From: Flavihumibacter fluvii
Lineage (GTDB): Bacteria; Bacteroidota; Bacteroidia; Chitinophagales; Chitinophagaceae
Reading direction: 5' to 3'
DNA length: 64,000 nucleotides
Assembly (NCBI RefSeq): GCF_018595675.2
Contig: NZ_CP092333.1
Location: 4,736,001 to 4,800,000, forward strand
Each line of letters begins with the position of its first letter. The first letter of the stretch is position 1. The translations under genes were made by a program, and so were the position numbers. Shown piece by piece: positions 36,258 to 44,117 of the stretch. The notes beneath the pieces were generated by a model. The model saw nothing but the letters and a program-made list of their open reading frames with translations. It searched no databases and was not told the DNA's origin.

Positions 36258-38045
36258 ATGTCCTCTTCCACTGCGCCTAAAAAAATTTTTGATTTCAGTC
36301 TGCTTAACCGGGTTTTTTCCTTAGCCAAACCATACAGGAAAAAAGTAATCGGTTCTCTGGTGCTGGCAATACTATTAGCTGTGTTGTCCCCGGTGAGACC
36401 CTACCTTATCCAGATCACGGTGAACGAGTATATCCGTAACGGGCTCCTGGACTGGGTTGTGAGGATTACCCTGATACAGGTGGTTTTCCTGGTAATAGAA
36501 ACTATTTTCCGCTTCCTTTTTACGTTTATTACATCCTGGATTGGTCAAACCGTGGTGAAAGACCTTCGGGTATCGGTATTTAATAAGGTGATCCACCTGA
36601 ACCTTTCCCAATTTGATAAAACCCCCATTGGCACCCTTACCACCCGCACTATTAATGACATTGAATCGATCAATGATATTTTTTCAGATGGATTGATTCC
36701 CATCATTGCCGACCTTTTATCTATAGTCTCCATTTTATTCGTAATGTTCTGGGTAGATTGGAAGTTGGCCCTGATCAGCCTTGCCCCATTTCCAATCCTG
36801 ATTATAGCGACTTATCTTTTTAAGGAAAGTGTTAACAGGTCTTTTATCAAGGTAAGGAATGCTGTGGCTGCATTGAATGCATTTGTTCAGGAGCATCTCA
36901 CAGGCATGCAGGTGGTGCAGGCATTTGCGGCTGAGGGTAGGGAACACCGAAAGTTCAGGGCCATCAATAAGGATCACCGAAATGCAAATATCAAGGCTAT
37001 TTTTGCGTATTCTGTCTTTTTTCCAGTTGTTGAGATTGTATTGGCGGTATCTACCGGTTTGCTGGTTTGGTGGGGAGCCACCCGTGCCATGCTCCTGCCC
37101 GAAGCCGAAGCAGCAGCCATGGCCGGCAAGATGATCGCTTTCATACTATACCTCAACTTACTTTTTCGGCCGCTCCGGTTCATCGCTGATAAATTTAATG
37201 TGTTACAGATGGGGATGGTAGCCAGTGAGCGGGTATTCAAGTTGATGGATAATGCTGATTTCATCCAGCTTGAGGGTAGCTTTAGTCCAGCAAAAGTAAA
37301 AGGCCGGATTGAATTTGACCATGTCTGGTTTGGGTATAATGACCACCAGTATGTACTAAAAGACCTGAATTTTGTAGTTGAACCGGGCGAAACCATTGCT
37401 CTGGTGGGACATACCGGCAGTGGCAAAACATCAATTATCAGTCTCCTGAACAGGTTATACCATATTAATAAGGGACAGATCAGGATCGACGGCGTATCCC
37501 TTGAGGAATTTAAGTTGGATGCGTTGAGGAGGCAAACCGGTGTTGTATTACAGGATGTCTTTTTATTTTCAGGGTCTGTACTGGATAACATTACCCTGCG
37601 AAACCCGGAAATCAGCCGTAAACAAGTAGAACGGGCTGCGCAACTTATTGGAATGCATCAATTTATAGAGCAACTACCCGGAGGGTACGACTATAATGTG
37701 ATGGAAAGGGGCAGTACACTTTCACTGGGACAAAGGCAGTTGTTGTCTTTTATAAGGGCGCTCCTGTATGATCCTTCTATTTTAATCCTGGATGAAGCAA
37801 CTTCGAGTGTAGATACTGAAAGTGAACAACTTATACAACATGCCATTGAGGCACTGATCTCAGGAAGAACTGCCATTGTGATTGCCCACCGGCTCAGTAC
37901 GATCCGGCGGGCCGACAAAATCATTGTACTTGAAAAGGGAGAGATCCGTGAAATCGGCAATCATGAAGACCTGATGGAAAGAGAGGGGTATTATTATTCC
38001 CTTTACCAAAGTCAGTTTGAAGAAGCCGGTAAGGGAGAGCGGTAG
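36258..38045 (+). CDS. ABC exporter, MsbA/multidrug type (TM and ATPase fused)
   Basis: 595 aa. Six TM helices in residues 20-320, then the nucleotide-binding domain with Walker A GHTGSGKTS (about 385), Q-loop VLQDVFLF, signature LSLGQRQL, Walker B ILILDEATSS and H-loop AHRLS. A homodimeric exporter of lipids or drugs; the substrate is not readable. It follows the caspase-like gene closely but has its own -7 box. A foldback terminator comes after the stop. Confidence 0.93.
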   Translation: MSSSTAPKKIFDFSLLNRVFSLAKPYRKKVIGSLVLAILLAVLSPVRPYLIQITVNEYIRNGLLDWVVRITLIQVVFLVIETIFRFLFTFITSWIGQTVVKDLRVSVFNKVIHLNLSQFDKTPIGTLTTRTINDIESINDIFSDGLIPIIADLLSIVSILFVMFWVDWKLALISLAPFPILIIATYLFKESVNRSFIKVRNAVAALNAFVQEHLTGMQVVQAFAAEGREHRKFRAINKDHRNANIKAIFAYSVFFPVVEIVLAVSTGLLVWWGATRAMLLPEAEAAAMAGKMIAFILYLNLLFRPLRFIADKFNVLQMGMVASERVFKLMDNADFIQLEGSFSPAKVKGRIEFDHVWFGYNDHQYVLKDLNFVVEPGETIALVGHTGSGKTSIISLLNRLYHINKGQIRIDGVSLEEFKLDALRRQTGVVLQDVFLFSGSVLDNITLRNPEISRKQVERAAQLIGMHQFIEQLPGGYDYNVMERGSTLSLGQRQLLSFIRALLYDPSILILDEATSSVDTESEQLIQHAIEALISGRTAIVIAHRLSTIRRADKIIVLEKGEIREIGNHEDLMEREGYYYSLYQSQFEEAGKGER

Positions 38046-38053
38046 GGGTTAAC

Positions 38054-38079
38054 GGCGAACTGTTCGCCTTTCCTTTTTT
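38054..38079 (+). terminator. foldback terminator of the ABC exporter gene
   Basis: GGCGAA / TTCGCC stem with a 3-base loop, followed by TTTCCTTTTTT. It is built from heptamer-like units related to those at 24842. Confidence 0.65.
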
Positions 38080-38115
38080 GCTTTCCGAATTTTTATTATT
38101 TCCCTGATTCCTTCC

Positions 38116-38123
38116 TATCTTTG
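38116..38123 (+). promoter_or_regulatory. -7 box TATCTTTG(CGC) of the atp operon
   Basis: Perfect TAnnTTTG followed by CGC, 27 bases before the atpB ATG. Confidence 0.75.
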
Positions 38124-38142
38124 CGCAAAATTTACAACCAGC

Positions 38143-39255
38143 ATGGCAAGAATTTCCTTCAAATCTACACTAGTAGCGGTTTTCAGCTTGGTTTTAATAG
38201 TATCTGGTGGTGCTGCATTCGCTAATGATGGTGGTGATGGTGGCCATGGGGAAGCCCCAAAGGAAGAATTCAATGCCGGCGAGTCCATTTTGCACCATAT
38301 TGCTGACTCCCATGAGTGGCATTTTTTCAGTGTAGGTGAAAAACATATCAGTATTCCTCTGCCTGTTATTGTATATTCTCCGCAGCGAGGTTTAAGTATA
38401 TTCTCTTCGTCAAAATTCCACCATGGAGAAGAAATTCATGAAGGATATAAGCTGGAGCATGACCATGTAATTGCTGTAAATGAAGATGGAGCAGCCGATG
38501 AATCGGTAAAAGTGTATGATTTTTCCATGACCAAGAATGTGGTTCAGATGCTTTTGGCGGTAATCACGCTGATCTGGATCATGACGGCTATCGGGAAAAA
38601 ATACAGTAAAGAAGGTGCCGGAAAAGCCCCAAGTGGTTTGCAAAATGCAATTGAACCTGTGATCACATTTGTAAGGGATGATGTTGCAAGACCAAACCTG
38701 GGACATAAGTATAAGAAATACCTGCCATACCTATTGACTGTATTCTTCTTTATCTTGATTAACAATATCTTCGGGCTCTTGCCGGGTGCTGCGAATGTAA
38801 CTGGCAATATTGCCTTTACGGCCCTGCTGGCACTGATCTCCTGGATTGTGATCATGTTCAGCACCAATGGTCATTTCTGGGGCCACATTTTCTGGCCTCC
38901 CAACGTGCCCCTTCCTGTTAAGATCATCCTCATCCCTGTTGAACTGATGGGTGTGTTCATTAAACCAGTAGCGCTTATGATTCGTCTTTTCGCGAATATG
39001 ACCGCAGGTCACATTGTAATATTGAGCTTCGTATCGCTGATCTTCATATTTGGCCAAATGAGTACTGCTGTAGGATGGGCTTTTTCACCTGTTTCCATTG
39101 CCTTCTCTGTATTTATTTACCTGATTGAAATCCTGGTTGCATTTATTCAGGCTTTCATTTTCACTACATTGACAGCTGTTTTTATAGGCCAGGCATTTGA
39201 AGGCGAGCATCATCATGAAGAAGGCGCTGCACATGGTGAAGCTGCAGCCCATTAA
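38143..39255 (+). CDS. atpB: ATP synthase F0 subunit a
   Basis: 370 aa, longer than the E. coli subunit because of an N-terminal signal-like helix and a His/Asp-rich periplasmic section (residues 1-120), as usual in Bacteroidota. The proton-channel helix has the essential Arg in ALMIRLFANMTAGH (about 285). The C-terminus is His/Glu rich (HHHEEGAAHGEAAAH). First gene of the atp operon. Confidence 0.95.
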   Translation: MARISFKSTLVAVFSLVLIVSGGAAFANDGGDGGHGEAPKEEFNAGESILHHIADSHEWHFFSVGEKHISIPLPVIVYSPQRGLSIFSSSKFHHGEEIHEGYKLEHDHVIAVNEDGAADESVKVYDFSMTKNVVQMLLAVITLIWIMTAIGKKYSKEGAGKAPSGLQNAIEPVITFVRDDVARPNLGHKYKKYLPYLLTVFFFILINNIFGLLPGAANVTGNIAFTALLALISWIVIMFSTNGHFWGHIFWPPNVPLPVKIILIPVELMGVFIKPVALMIRLFANMTAGHIVILSFVSLIFIFGQMSTAVGWAFSPVSIAFSVFIYLIEILVAFIQAFIFTTLTAVFIGQAFEGEHHHEEGAAHGEAAAH

Positions 39256-39262
39256 ATAGTAA

Positions 39263-39547
<285 letters not shown>

Positions 39548-39560
39548 GCCTGAATGAAGT

Positions 39561-39593
39561 GCTGCATCCGGAGCAAAGGGCCGAGGGTGCAGC
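39561..39593 (+). promoter_or_regulatory. intercistronic hairpin after atpE
   Basis: 9-bp stem GCTGCATCC / GGGTGCAGC (one G-U pair) with a 15-base loop and no T-run, in the 105-base gap between atpE and atpF. It may stabilise or process the atpE part of the mRNA. Confidence 0.5.
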
Positions 39594-39652
39594 ATCTTAA
39601 TGACCTGTATGATGGTGTATTGAATAGACTATTCACTTAATAAGAGATAATT

Positions 39653-40156
39653 ATGGAATTATTACTGCCTGCCTTAGGGTATTTTGTCTGGACTTTAGTT
39701 GCTTTCCTGATCGTGTTTTTTATCCTTAAAAAATTTGCCTGGAAGCCCATCCTGTCCACACTGAACGAGCGCGAGAAAAATATTGCTGATTCTATTGCTA
39801 CTGCCGATCGCGTAAAAGTTGAAATGGCGCAGATGAAAAATGAGAACGAAGCCATGATGCAGAAAGCCCGTGAAGAACGTGCTGTGATGCTGAAAGAGGC
39901 GAAGGAAATTAAGGACAAAATTGTAAGTGAAGCTAAGGAGCAGGCTAAACTGGAAGCCAATAAAATCCTGGTTGACGCCCAGGCCTCAATTGAGCAGCAA
40001 AAAAATGCCGCCCTCACAGATGTTAAGAACAGTATCGGTAATATGGTCATCGAGGTAACTGAAAAAGTGATCCGTCGCGAACTGGCCGGTAAATCAGAGC
40101 AGGAGGCCTATATCAGGAACCTGGCAGATGAACTGACCAATGGCAGAAAGAATTAA
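39653..40156 (+). CDS. atpF: ATP synthase F0 subunit b
   Basis: 167 aa. One N-terminal TM (ALGYFVWTLVAFLIVFFILKKF), then a long charged helix (residues 30-150, for example RVKVEMAQMKNENEAMMQKA) forming the peripheral stalk. Length and composition are standard. Third in the operon; 25 bases to atpH. Confidence 0.95.
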   Translation: MELLLPALGYFVWTLVAFLIVFFILKKFAWKPILSTLNEREKNIADSIATADRVKVEMAQMKNENEAMMQKAREERAVMLKEAKEIKDKIVSEAKEQAKLEANKILVDAQASIEQQKNAALTDVKNSIGNMVIEVTEKVIRRELAGKSEQEAYIRNLADELTNGRKN

Positions 40157-40181
40157 TTGAATCAACCAGAACCCCAAACAG

Positions 40182-40745
40182 ATGCGCAATTCACGTGTTG
40201 CAAACCGATACTCGAAAGCCCTCATGGATCTTGCTGTAGAAACCAAACAGGTTGAGGCAGTAAAGAAAGACATTGAGAATATCAGGCTGGCCACCACGGG
40301 TGAACTAAACCAGGTATTATTGTCGCCCATAATCCGTCACGAAAAAAAGGTGCAAATATTTTCTGCCATATTCAGCGGGAAGATCACCCGGTTGACCGAA
40401 TCATTTTTCAACCTGGTCTTTGCCAAGGGCAGGGAGGTTGTTTTACGGGAAATCCTGGTAGAATTCGATAATGAATACCGTCGGATGAAAGGGATTAAGG
40501 TACTGGAGTTGACCACTGCCATACCTGTTTCTGAATCTTTAAAAGCTGACCTCAAGCAAAAATTTGAGGCTTTGCCACGTTACAAGGGTATTCAAATGGA
40601 AATAGAAGAAACTGTGGATGAAAAAATTCTGGGGGGCTTCCTGGCCCAGATCGATGACCAGTTATTCGATGCCAGTATAAGGCATGACCTGGCCGTAATC
40701 AAAAAACAATTTGTAGAGAACATGTATGTTCAGAAAATCAGATAA
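40182..40745 (+). CDS. atpH: ATP synthase F1 subunit delta
   Basis: 187 aa helical N-domain (NSRVANRYSKALMDLAVET) and C-terminal mixed domain ending VDEKILGGFLAQIDDQLFDASIRHDLAVIKKQ (outline; typical of delta/OSCP). Links the peripheral stalk to F1. 31 bases before atpA. Confidence 0.94.
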   Translation: MRNSRVANRYSKALMDLAVETKQVEAVKKDIENIRLATTGELNQVLLSPIIRHEKKVQIFSAIFSGKITRLTESFFNLVFAKGREVVLREILVEFDNEYRRMKGIKVLELTTAIPVSESLKADLKQKFEALPRYKGIQMEIEETVDEKILGGFLAQIDDQLFDASIRHDLAVIKKQFVENMYVQKIR

Positions 40746-40776
40746 GTTAACATTGAAAACGTATAAATAATCAATC

Positions 40777-42357
40777 ATGGTAAGTATTAAACCAGATGAA
40801 ATATCAGCGATTTTGCGCCAACAGCTGAGCAACTTCGATAATTCAGTTGAACTGGAAGAAGTAGGCACGGTATTGCAGGTGGGGGATGGTATTGCCCGTG
40901 TTTACGGACTGAACAATGTTCGTGCGGGTGAACTGGTGGAATTTGCCAATGGCGTTAAGGCCATTGCATTGAACCTTGAAGAAGACAATGTGGGTGTGGT
41001 ATTGATGGGTGAGTCTTCTGAGATTAAAGAAGGAGATAAAGTACGCCGTACGGGTAATATCGCCTCTATTAAAGTGGGAGAGGGACTCGTTGGCCGTGTG
41101 ATCAATATGCTGGGTGATCCGATCGATGGTAAAGGACCGATCACGGGTGAACTGTATGAAATGCCGCTTGAGCGTAAAGCGCCTGGGGTTATCTTCCGTG
41201 AGCCGGTAAAAGAGCCATTGCAAACGGGTATTAAATCTATAGATGCCATGATTCCTGTTGGTCGTGGGCAGCGTGAGTTGATCATCGGTGACCGCCAGAC
41301 TGGTAAGACTGCGATCGCGATTGATACCATCATTAACCAAAAAGAATTTTACAAAGCCGGAAAGCCGGTGTATTGCATTTATGTGGCAATTGGTCAGAAA
41401 GCCTCCACCATTGCCGGCGTTATGAAGACTCTGGAAGAAAATGGTGCAATGGAGTTTACCACTATCGTTGCAGCATCTGCGTCAGATCCTGCCCCACAGC
41501 AATTCTACGCACCATTTGCCGGAGCTGCAATTGGTGAATTCTTCCGTGATACCGGACGTCCGGCCCTAATCATTTATGATGACCTAAGTAAACAAGCAGT
41601 TGCTTATCGTGAGGTCTCCTTGTTGTTGCGTCGTCCACCAGGCCGTGAAGCTTATCCTGGCGATGTATTCTACCTGCATAGCCGTTTGTTGGAGCGTGCT
41701 GCGAAAGTGATCAGTAAAGATGAGGTAGCGCGTAACATGAATGACTTACCTGCCAGTATCAAACACCTTGTAAAAGGTGGTGGTTCCTTAACGGCGTTAC
41801 CAATTATCGAAACTCAGGCTGGTGACGTATCGGCGTATATCCCAACTAACGTAATCTCCATTACCGATGGCCAGATCTTCCTGGAAGGCAACCTTTTTAA
41901 CGCAGGTATTCGTCCGGCGATCAACGTTGGAATTTCTGTTAGCCGTGTGGGGGGTAATGCTCAGATCAAATCGATGAAAAAGGTTGCTGGAACCCTTAAA
42001 CTGGACCAGGCCCTGTACCGTGAGATGGAAGCATTCTCCAAATTTGGTGGCGACCTTGATGCGGCTACTAAAATGGTATTGGATAAGGGCGCCCGTAACG
42101 TAGAAATCCTGAAACAACCACAATATTCTCCTTTTTCTGTAGAAAAGCAGGTTGCGATCATTTACCTGGGAACACAGGGTTTGCTTCGTGATGTTCCTGT
42201 AAATAAGGTGAAGGAATTCGAAGAACTGTTTTTGCTTGATATGGAAAACAAACTCCCTAACGTACTTGCAGAATTCAAGAAAGGGAACCTTCCAGAAGAT
42301 GGCATCCAGAAAATGGTCGAACTGGCAAAAGTTCTGATGGCACAGTATAAAAAGTAA
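40777..42357 (+). CDS. atpA: ATP synthase F1 subunit alpha
   Basis: 526 aa, full length. P-loop GDRQTGKT (about 170), [11 protein letters not shown]-like section, the alpha-signature [14 protein letters not shown] near 373, and the conserved Arg finger in that section. The operon ends here: a strong terminator starts 49 bases after the stop and atpG is not next. beta and epsilon (atpDC) are separate in this phylum. Confidence 0.97.
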   Translation: MVSIKPDEISAILRQQLSNFDNSVELEEVGTVLQVGDGIARVYGLNNVRAGELVEFANGVKAIALNLEEDNVGVVLMGESSEIKEGDKVRRTGNIASIKVGEGLVGRVINMLGDPIDGKGPITGELYEMPLERKAPGVIFREPVKEPLQTGIKSIDAMIPVGRGQRELIIGDRQTGKTAIAIDTIINQKEFYKAGKPVYCIYVAIGQKASTIAGVMKTLEENGAMEFTTIVAASASDPAPQQFYAPFAGAAIGEFFRDTGRPALIIYDDLSKQAVAYREVSLLLRRPPGREAYPGDVFYLHSRLLERAAKVISKDEVARNMNDLPASIKHLVKGGGSLTALPIIETQAGDVSAYIPTNVISITDGQIFLEGNLFNAGIRPAINVGISVSRVGGNAQIKSMKKVAGTLKLDQALYREMEAFSKFGGDLDAATKMVLDKGARNVEILKQPQYSPFSVEKQVAIIYLGTQGLLRDVPVNKVKEFEELFLLDMENKLPNVLAEFKKGNLPEDGIQKMVELAKVLMAQYKK

Positions 42358-42364
42358 GCTGGAA

Positions 42365-42391
42365 GCAGTGAGCAGTTGATTGCTCGTTGAA
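42365..42391. repeat. heptamer foldback after atpA
   Basis: AGCAGTGAGCAGTT followed by TGCTC; GAGCA and TGCTC pair around a 6-base loop. Shares GTGAGCAGTT with the element after rodA (17996). Confidence 0.4.
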
Positions 42392-42405
42392 TAAAATATC
42401 AACAG

Positions 42406-42435
42406 GCGCCGGGTTATTTGCCCGGCGCTTTTTTT
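42406..42435 (+). terminator. terminator of the atp operon
   Basis: Perfect 8-bp GC stem GCGCCGGG / CCCGGCGC, 7-base loop, seven T. Confidence 0.92.
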
Positions 42436-42647
42436 GGGTTATTGCTCTGTTTCCTTCTTCCTGCTCATGGCTTTCTCTTTCAACCATTCGTCGAAAAAAG
42501 TGAATGGCCTCTTGCAAGTACCAGAAAAGCGTGTAATCTTTGTTCTGCTACTGAAAACAATCCACATCTCCTCCTGATTACCGTCTTGCAATCCTCAGTT
42601 CTATTTGTTCCTAATTCCTTTGAATGACATACTGATCGTATTCCAAT
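42436..42647. other. gene-free stretch between atp terminator and secreted protein
   Basis: Together with the preceding elements this makes a 332-base space. Short frames (42418-42627 plus, 42275-42517 minus) show no family signal. TTCCTTTG at 42615-42622 is a weak -7 candidate for the next gene. Confidence 0.4.
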
Positions 42648-42688
42648 ATCTATAGTTACCCTTAGAGTTCGTTACCCAAACTATAGAT
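42648..42688 (+). promoter_or_regulatory. leader inverted repeat abutting the ATG of the secreted protein
   Basis: Perfect 10-bp inverted repeat ATCTATAGTT (42648-42657) / AACTATAGAT (42679-42688), ending one base before the ATG. GTTACCC is also directly repeated at 42655 and 42671. In RNA it would hide the initiation region; as DNA it could be an operator. Confidence 0.5.
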
Positions 42689-42689
42689 C

Positions 42690-43817
42690 ATGAAACAATT
42701 GTACCCACAATCAATTACTAAAGTATTGCCTAAACTAATCAAGGCAATCTGTTTATCTGCTACTACTTTTATTGCCCTGAGCGCTTCAGCTCAATCCTTG
42801 AATTTCAGTACATACAAGTTAATCAATGGTGGAGAAGGCCAGAAAGGTGCTGAATATCGTTTTGACAACGTGTTAAGCGATGCAAATGGCAACTCAATTG
42901 CTGATTGCATCGTGCGGATTGATGAGATTTCTGCCGGTGTGCAGCTGAAAAGCATTGATAATGATAAGAATAATGACGTCGCATTTCAACCCGTGATCGA
43001 GCACATGAATACTATCGGGCCATCATGGATTCAATTTAATTTCTCATTTGTTCCTCATTCCGGTAATAGGAATGCAGATGGAATGTTTGAATTGCCTTTG
43101 CTGGCTGCTTCTATATATGGATTGAATGGATTTGATAAAGCACAGGAATTTGCTGAATGTGACCTGGGAATAAATAGCCAGATTATTTATGAAACTGAAA
43201 TCAATAACCTGATGGTTACCCGCAATGGTAACTCATTCAGAGCCGAAAATAAATGGGGATTTCAAACCAATAAAATCACTTCCGGTATTTTCAATGAGAA
43301 ATTTTCGTTGTTAAACCAGCAAGTGACCGGATTGAAAGTGAAATTTGGTGTGAACCGCAAAGCCCAAACCTGGTCTGGTGTAAGTACTTACAACCTGGCA
43401 TTGAGTAAATCTGCACCAGATCTTACTGCTTCCCATCCGGCACCAGATCTTACAGCTGATGCTGATCACCAGAATAACTTTATATCTGTTGATAAGAATA
43501 ACGTAAAAGTTTCTGGCAACTCAAATAATCGTACAACAGTGCCATCTGAACAACGTAGGCAAATTGAAATGCAAATATCTTCTAAAATTGTTATTGAGAA
43601 GTTGAGTATTCACCTGCCACAGGACTGGACTGGTAAGGAGGTTGTTTTTGAACTGTATAATGATAATGGTGAAATCATCCAAAAAGTAATTGAACATAAA
43701 AGTTCAATAATTGAAATACTCGATATGAAGCCTTTAGCTGCCGGTAGTTATGTGATCATGGCGAGTTGTGGAAAAGAATTTGCTATGCAATATGTTATCC
43801 ATACGGAACAATTGTAA
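42690..43817 (+). CDS. secreted protein with T9SS-like C-terminal domain
   Basis: 375 aa with a signal peptide ending in SASA-Q (residues 1-35). The middle is beta-rich (LNFSTYKLINGGEGQKGAEYRF ... WIQFNFSFVPHSG) with no family I can name. A recent 27-base tandem duplication gives the doubled APDLTA phrase near 243-255. The end (IEILDMKPLAAGSYVIMASCGKEFAMQYV) has the L-x-x-G-x-Y pattern of type IX secretion C-terminal domains, so it is probably exported to or anchored on the surface. Single gene; a terminator follows at 44032. Confidence 0.7.
   Translation: MKQLYPQSITKVLPKLIKAICLSATTFIALSASAQSLNFSTYKLINGGEGQKGAEYRFDNVLSDANGNSIADCIVRIDEISAGVQLKSIDNDKNNDVAFQPVIEHMNTIGPSWIQFNFSFVPHSGNRNADGMFELPLLAASIYGLNGFDKAQEFAECDLGINSQIIYETEINNLMVTRNGNSFRAENKWGFQTNKITSGIFNEKFSLLNQQVTGLKVKFGVNRKAQTWSGVSTYNLALSKSAPDLTASHPAPDLTADADHQNNFISVDKNNVKVSGNSNNRTTVPSEQRRQIEMQISSKIVIEKLSIHLPQDWTGKEVVFELYNDNGEIIQKVIEHKSSIIEILDMKPLAAGSYVIMASCGKEFAMQYVIHTEQL
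43413..43466 (+). repeat. 27-bp tandem duplication inside the secreted-protein gene
   Basis: GCACCAGATCTTAC occurs at 43413 and again at 43440, exactly 27 bases apart, in frame. It duplicates nine residues. Confidence 0.75.
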
Positions 43818-43826
43818 GAGCGCATT

Positions 43827-43958
43827 ATGGCACTGATTTTTAAAAAATTAAGGAGACAGGCCAAACGAAACACTCCGCACATTCCAATCCATAATTATGA
43901 AAATCGGTGCTATGATGTTCAAACCATAAACTTCACAAGTCACAGATCATCGATTTAA
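43827..43958 (+). CDS. possible 43-aa small protein
   Basis: ATG at 43827, 43 codons, basic N-terminus (MALIFKKLRRQAKRNT), stop TAA at 43956. Ten bases after the previous stop. No family recognised; the high Arg/Lys content fits a real small protein or chance. Very low confidence. Confidence 0.2.
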   Translation: MALIFKKLRRQAKRNTPHIPIHNYENRCYDVQTINFTSHRSSI

Positions 43959-44031
43959 TCCGGAGACGAATTATTCAGAAATGAATTTAATAAGATATTA
44001 ATTTTTTAGTTTAAAGGGTACGATCAACAAG

Positions 44032-44061
44032 GCCTGGCTATTCTTAGCCGGGCATTTTTTT
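44032..44061 (+). terminator. terminator before the second TonB receptor
   Basis: 9-bp stem GCCTGGCTA / TAGCCGGGC (one G-U pair), 4-base loop, seven T. It ends the 42690 transcript. Confidence 0.85.
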
Positions 44062-44071
44062 GCACAAAATA

Positions 44072-44103
44072 TTTGGTTTATGTAATAAACAAGTTTACAT
44101 TTG
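44072..44103 (+). promoter_or_regulatory. complete promoter TTTG-N20-TACATTTG
   Basis: TTTG at 44072-44075, 20-base spacer, TACATTTG at 44096-44103, GTG start at 44118. The best full match to the Bacteroidota consensus in the window. The spacer holds TTTATGTAATAAA, a small palindrome. Confidence 0.75.
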
Positions 44104-44117
44104 ATTAAAATGGTGTT

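Noticed and set aside
36974-37591. 205-codon minus-strand frame inside the ABC exporter gene
   Set aside because: Mirror of a strongly conserved gene with intact Walker and signature motifs on the plus strand.
41797-42402. 201-codon minus-strand frame over the end of atpA
   Set aside because: Antisense to a highly conserved coding region and running into its terminator.
42418-42627. 69-codon plus-strand frame after the atp terminator
   Set aside because: It starts inside the terminator loop and shows no family signal.
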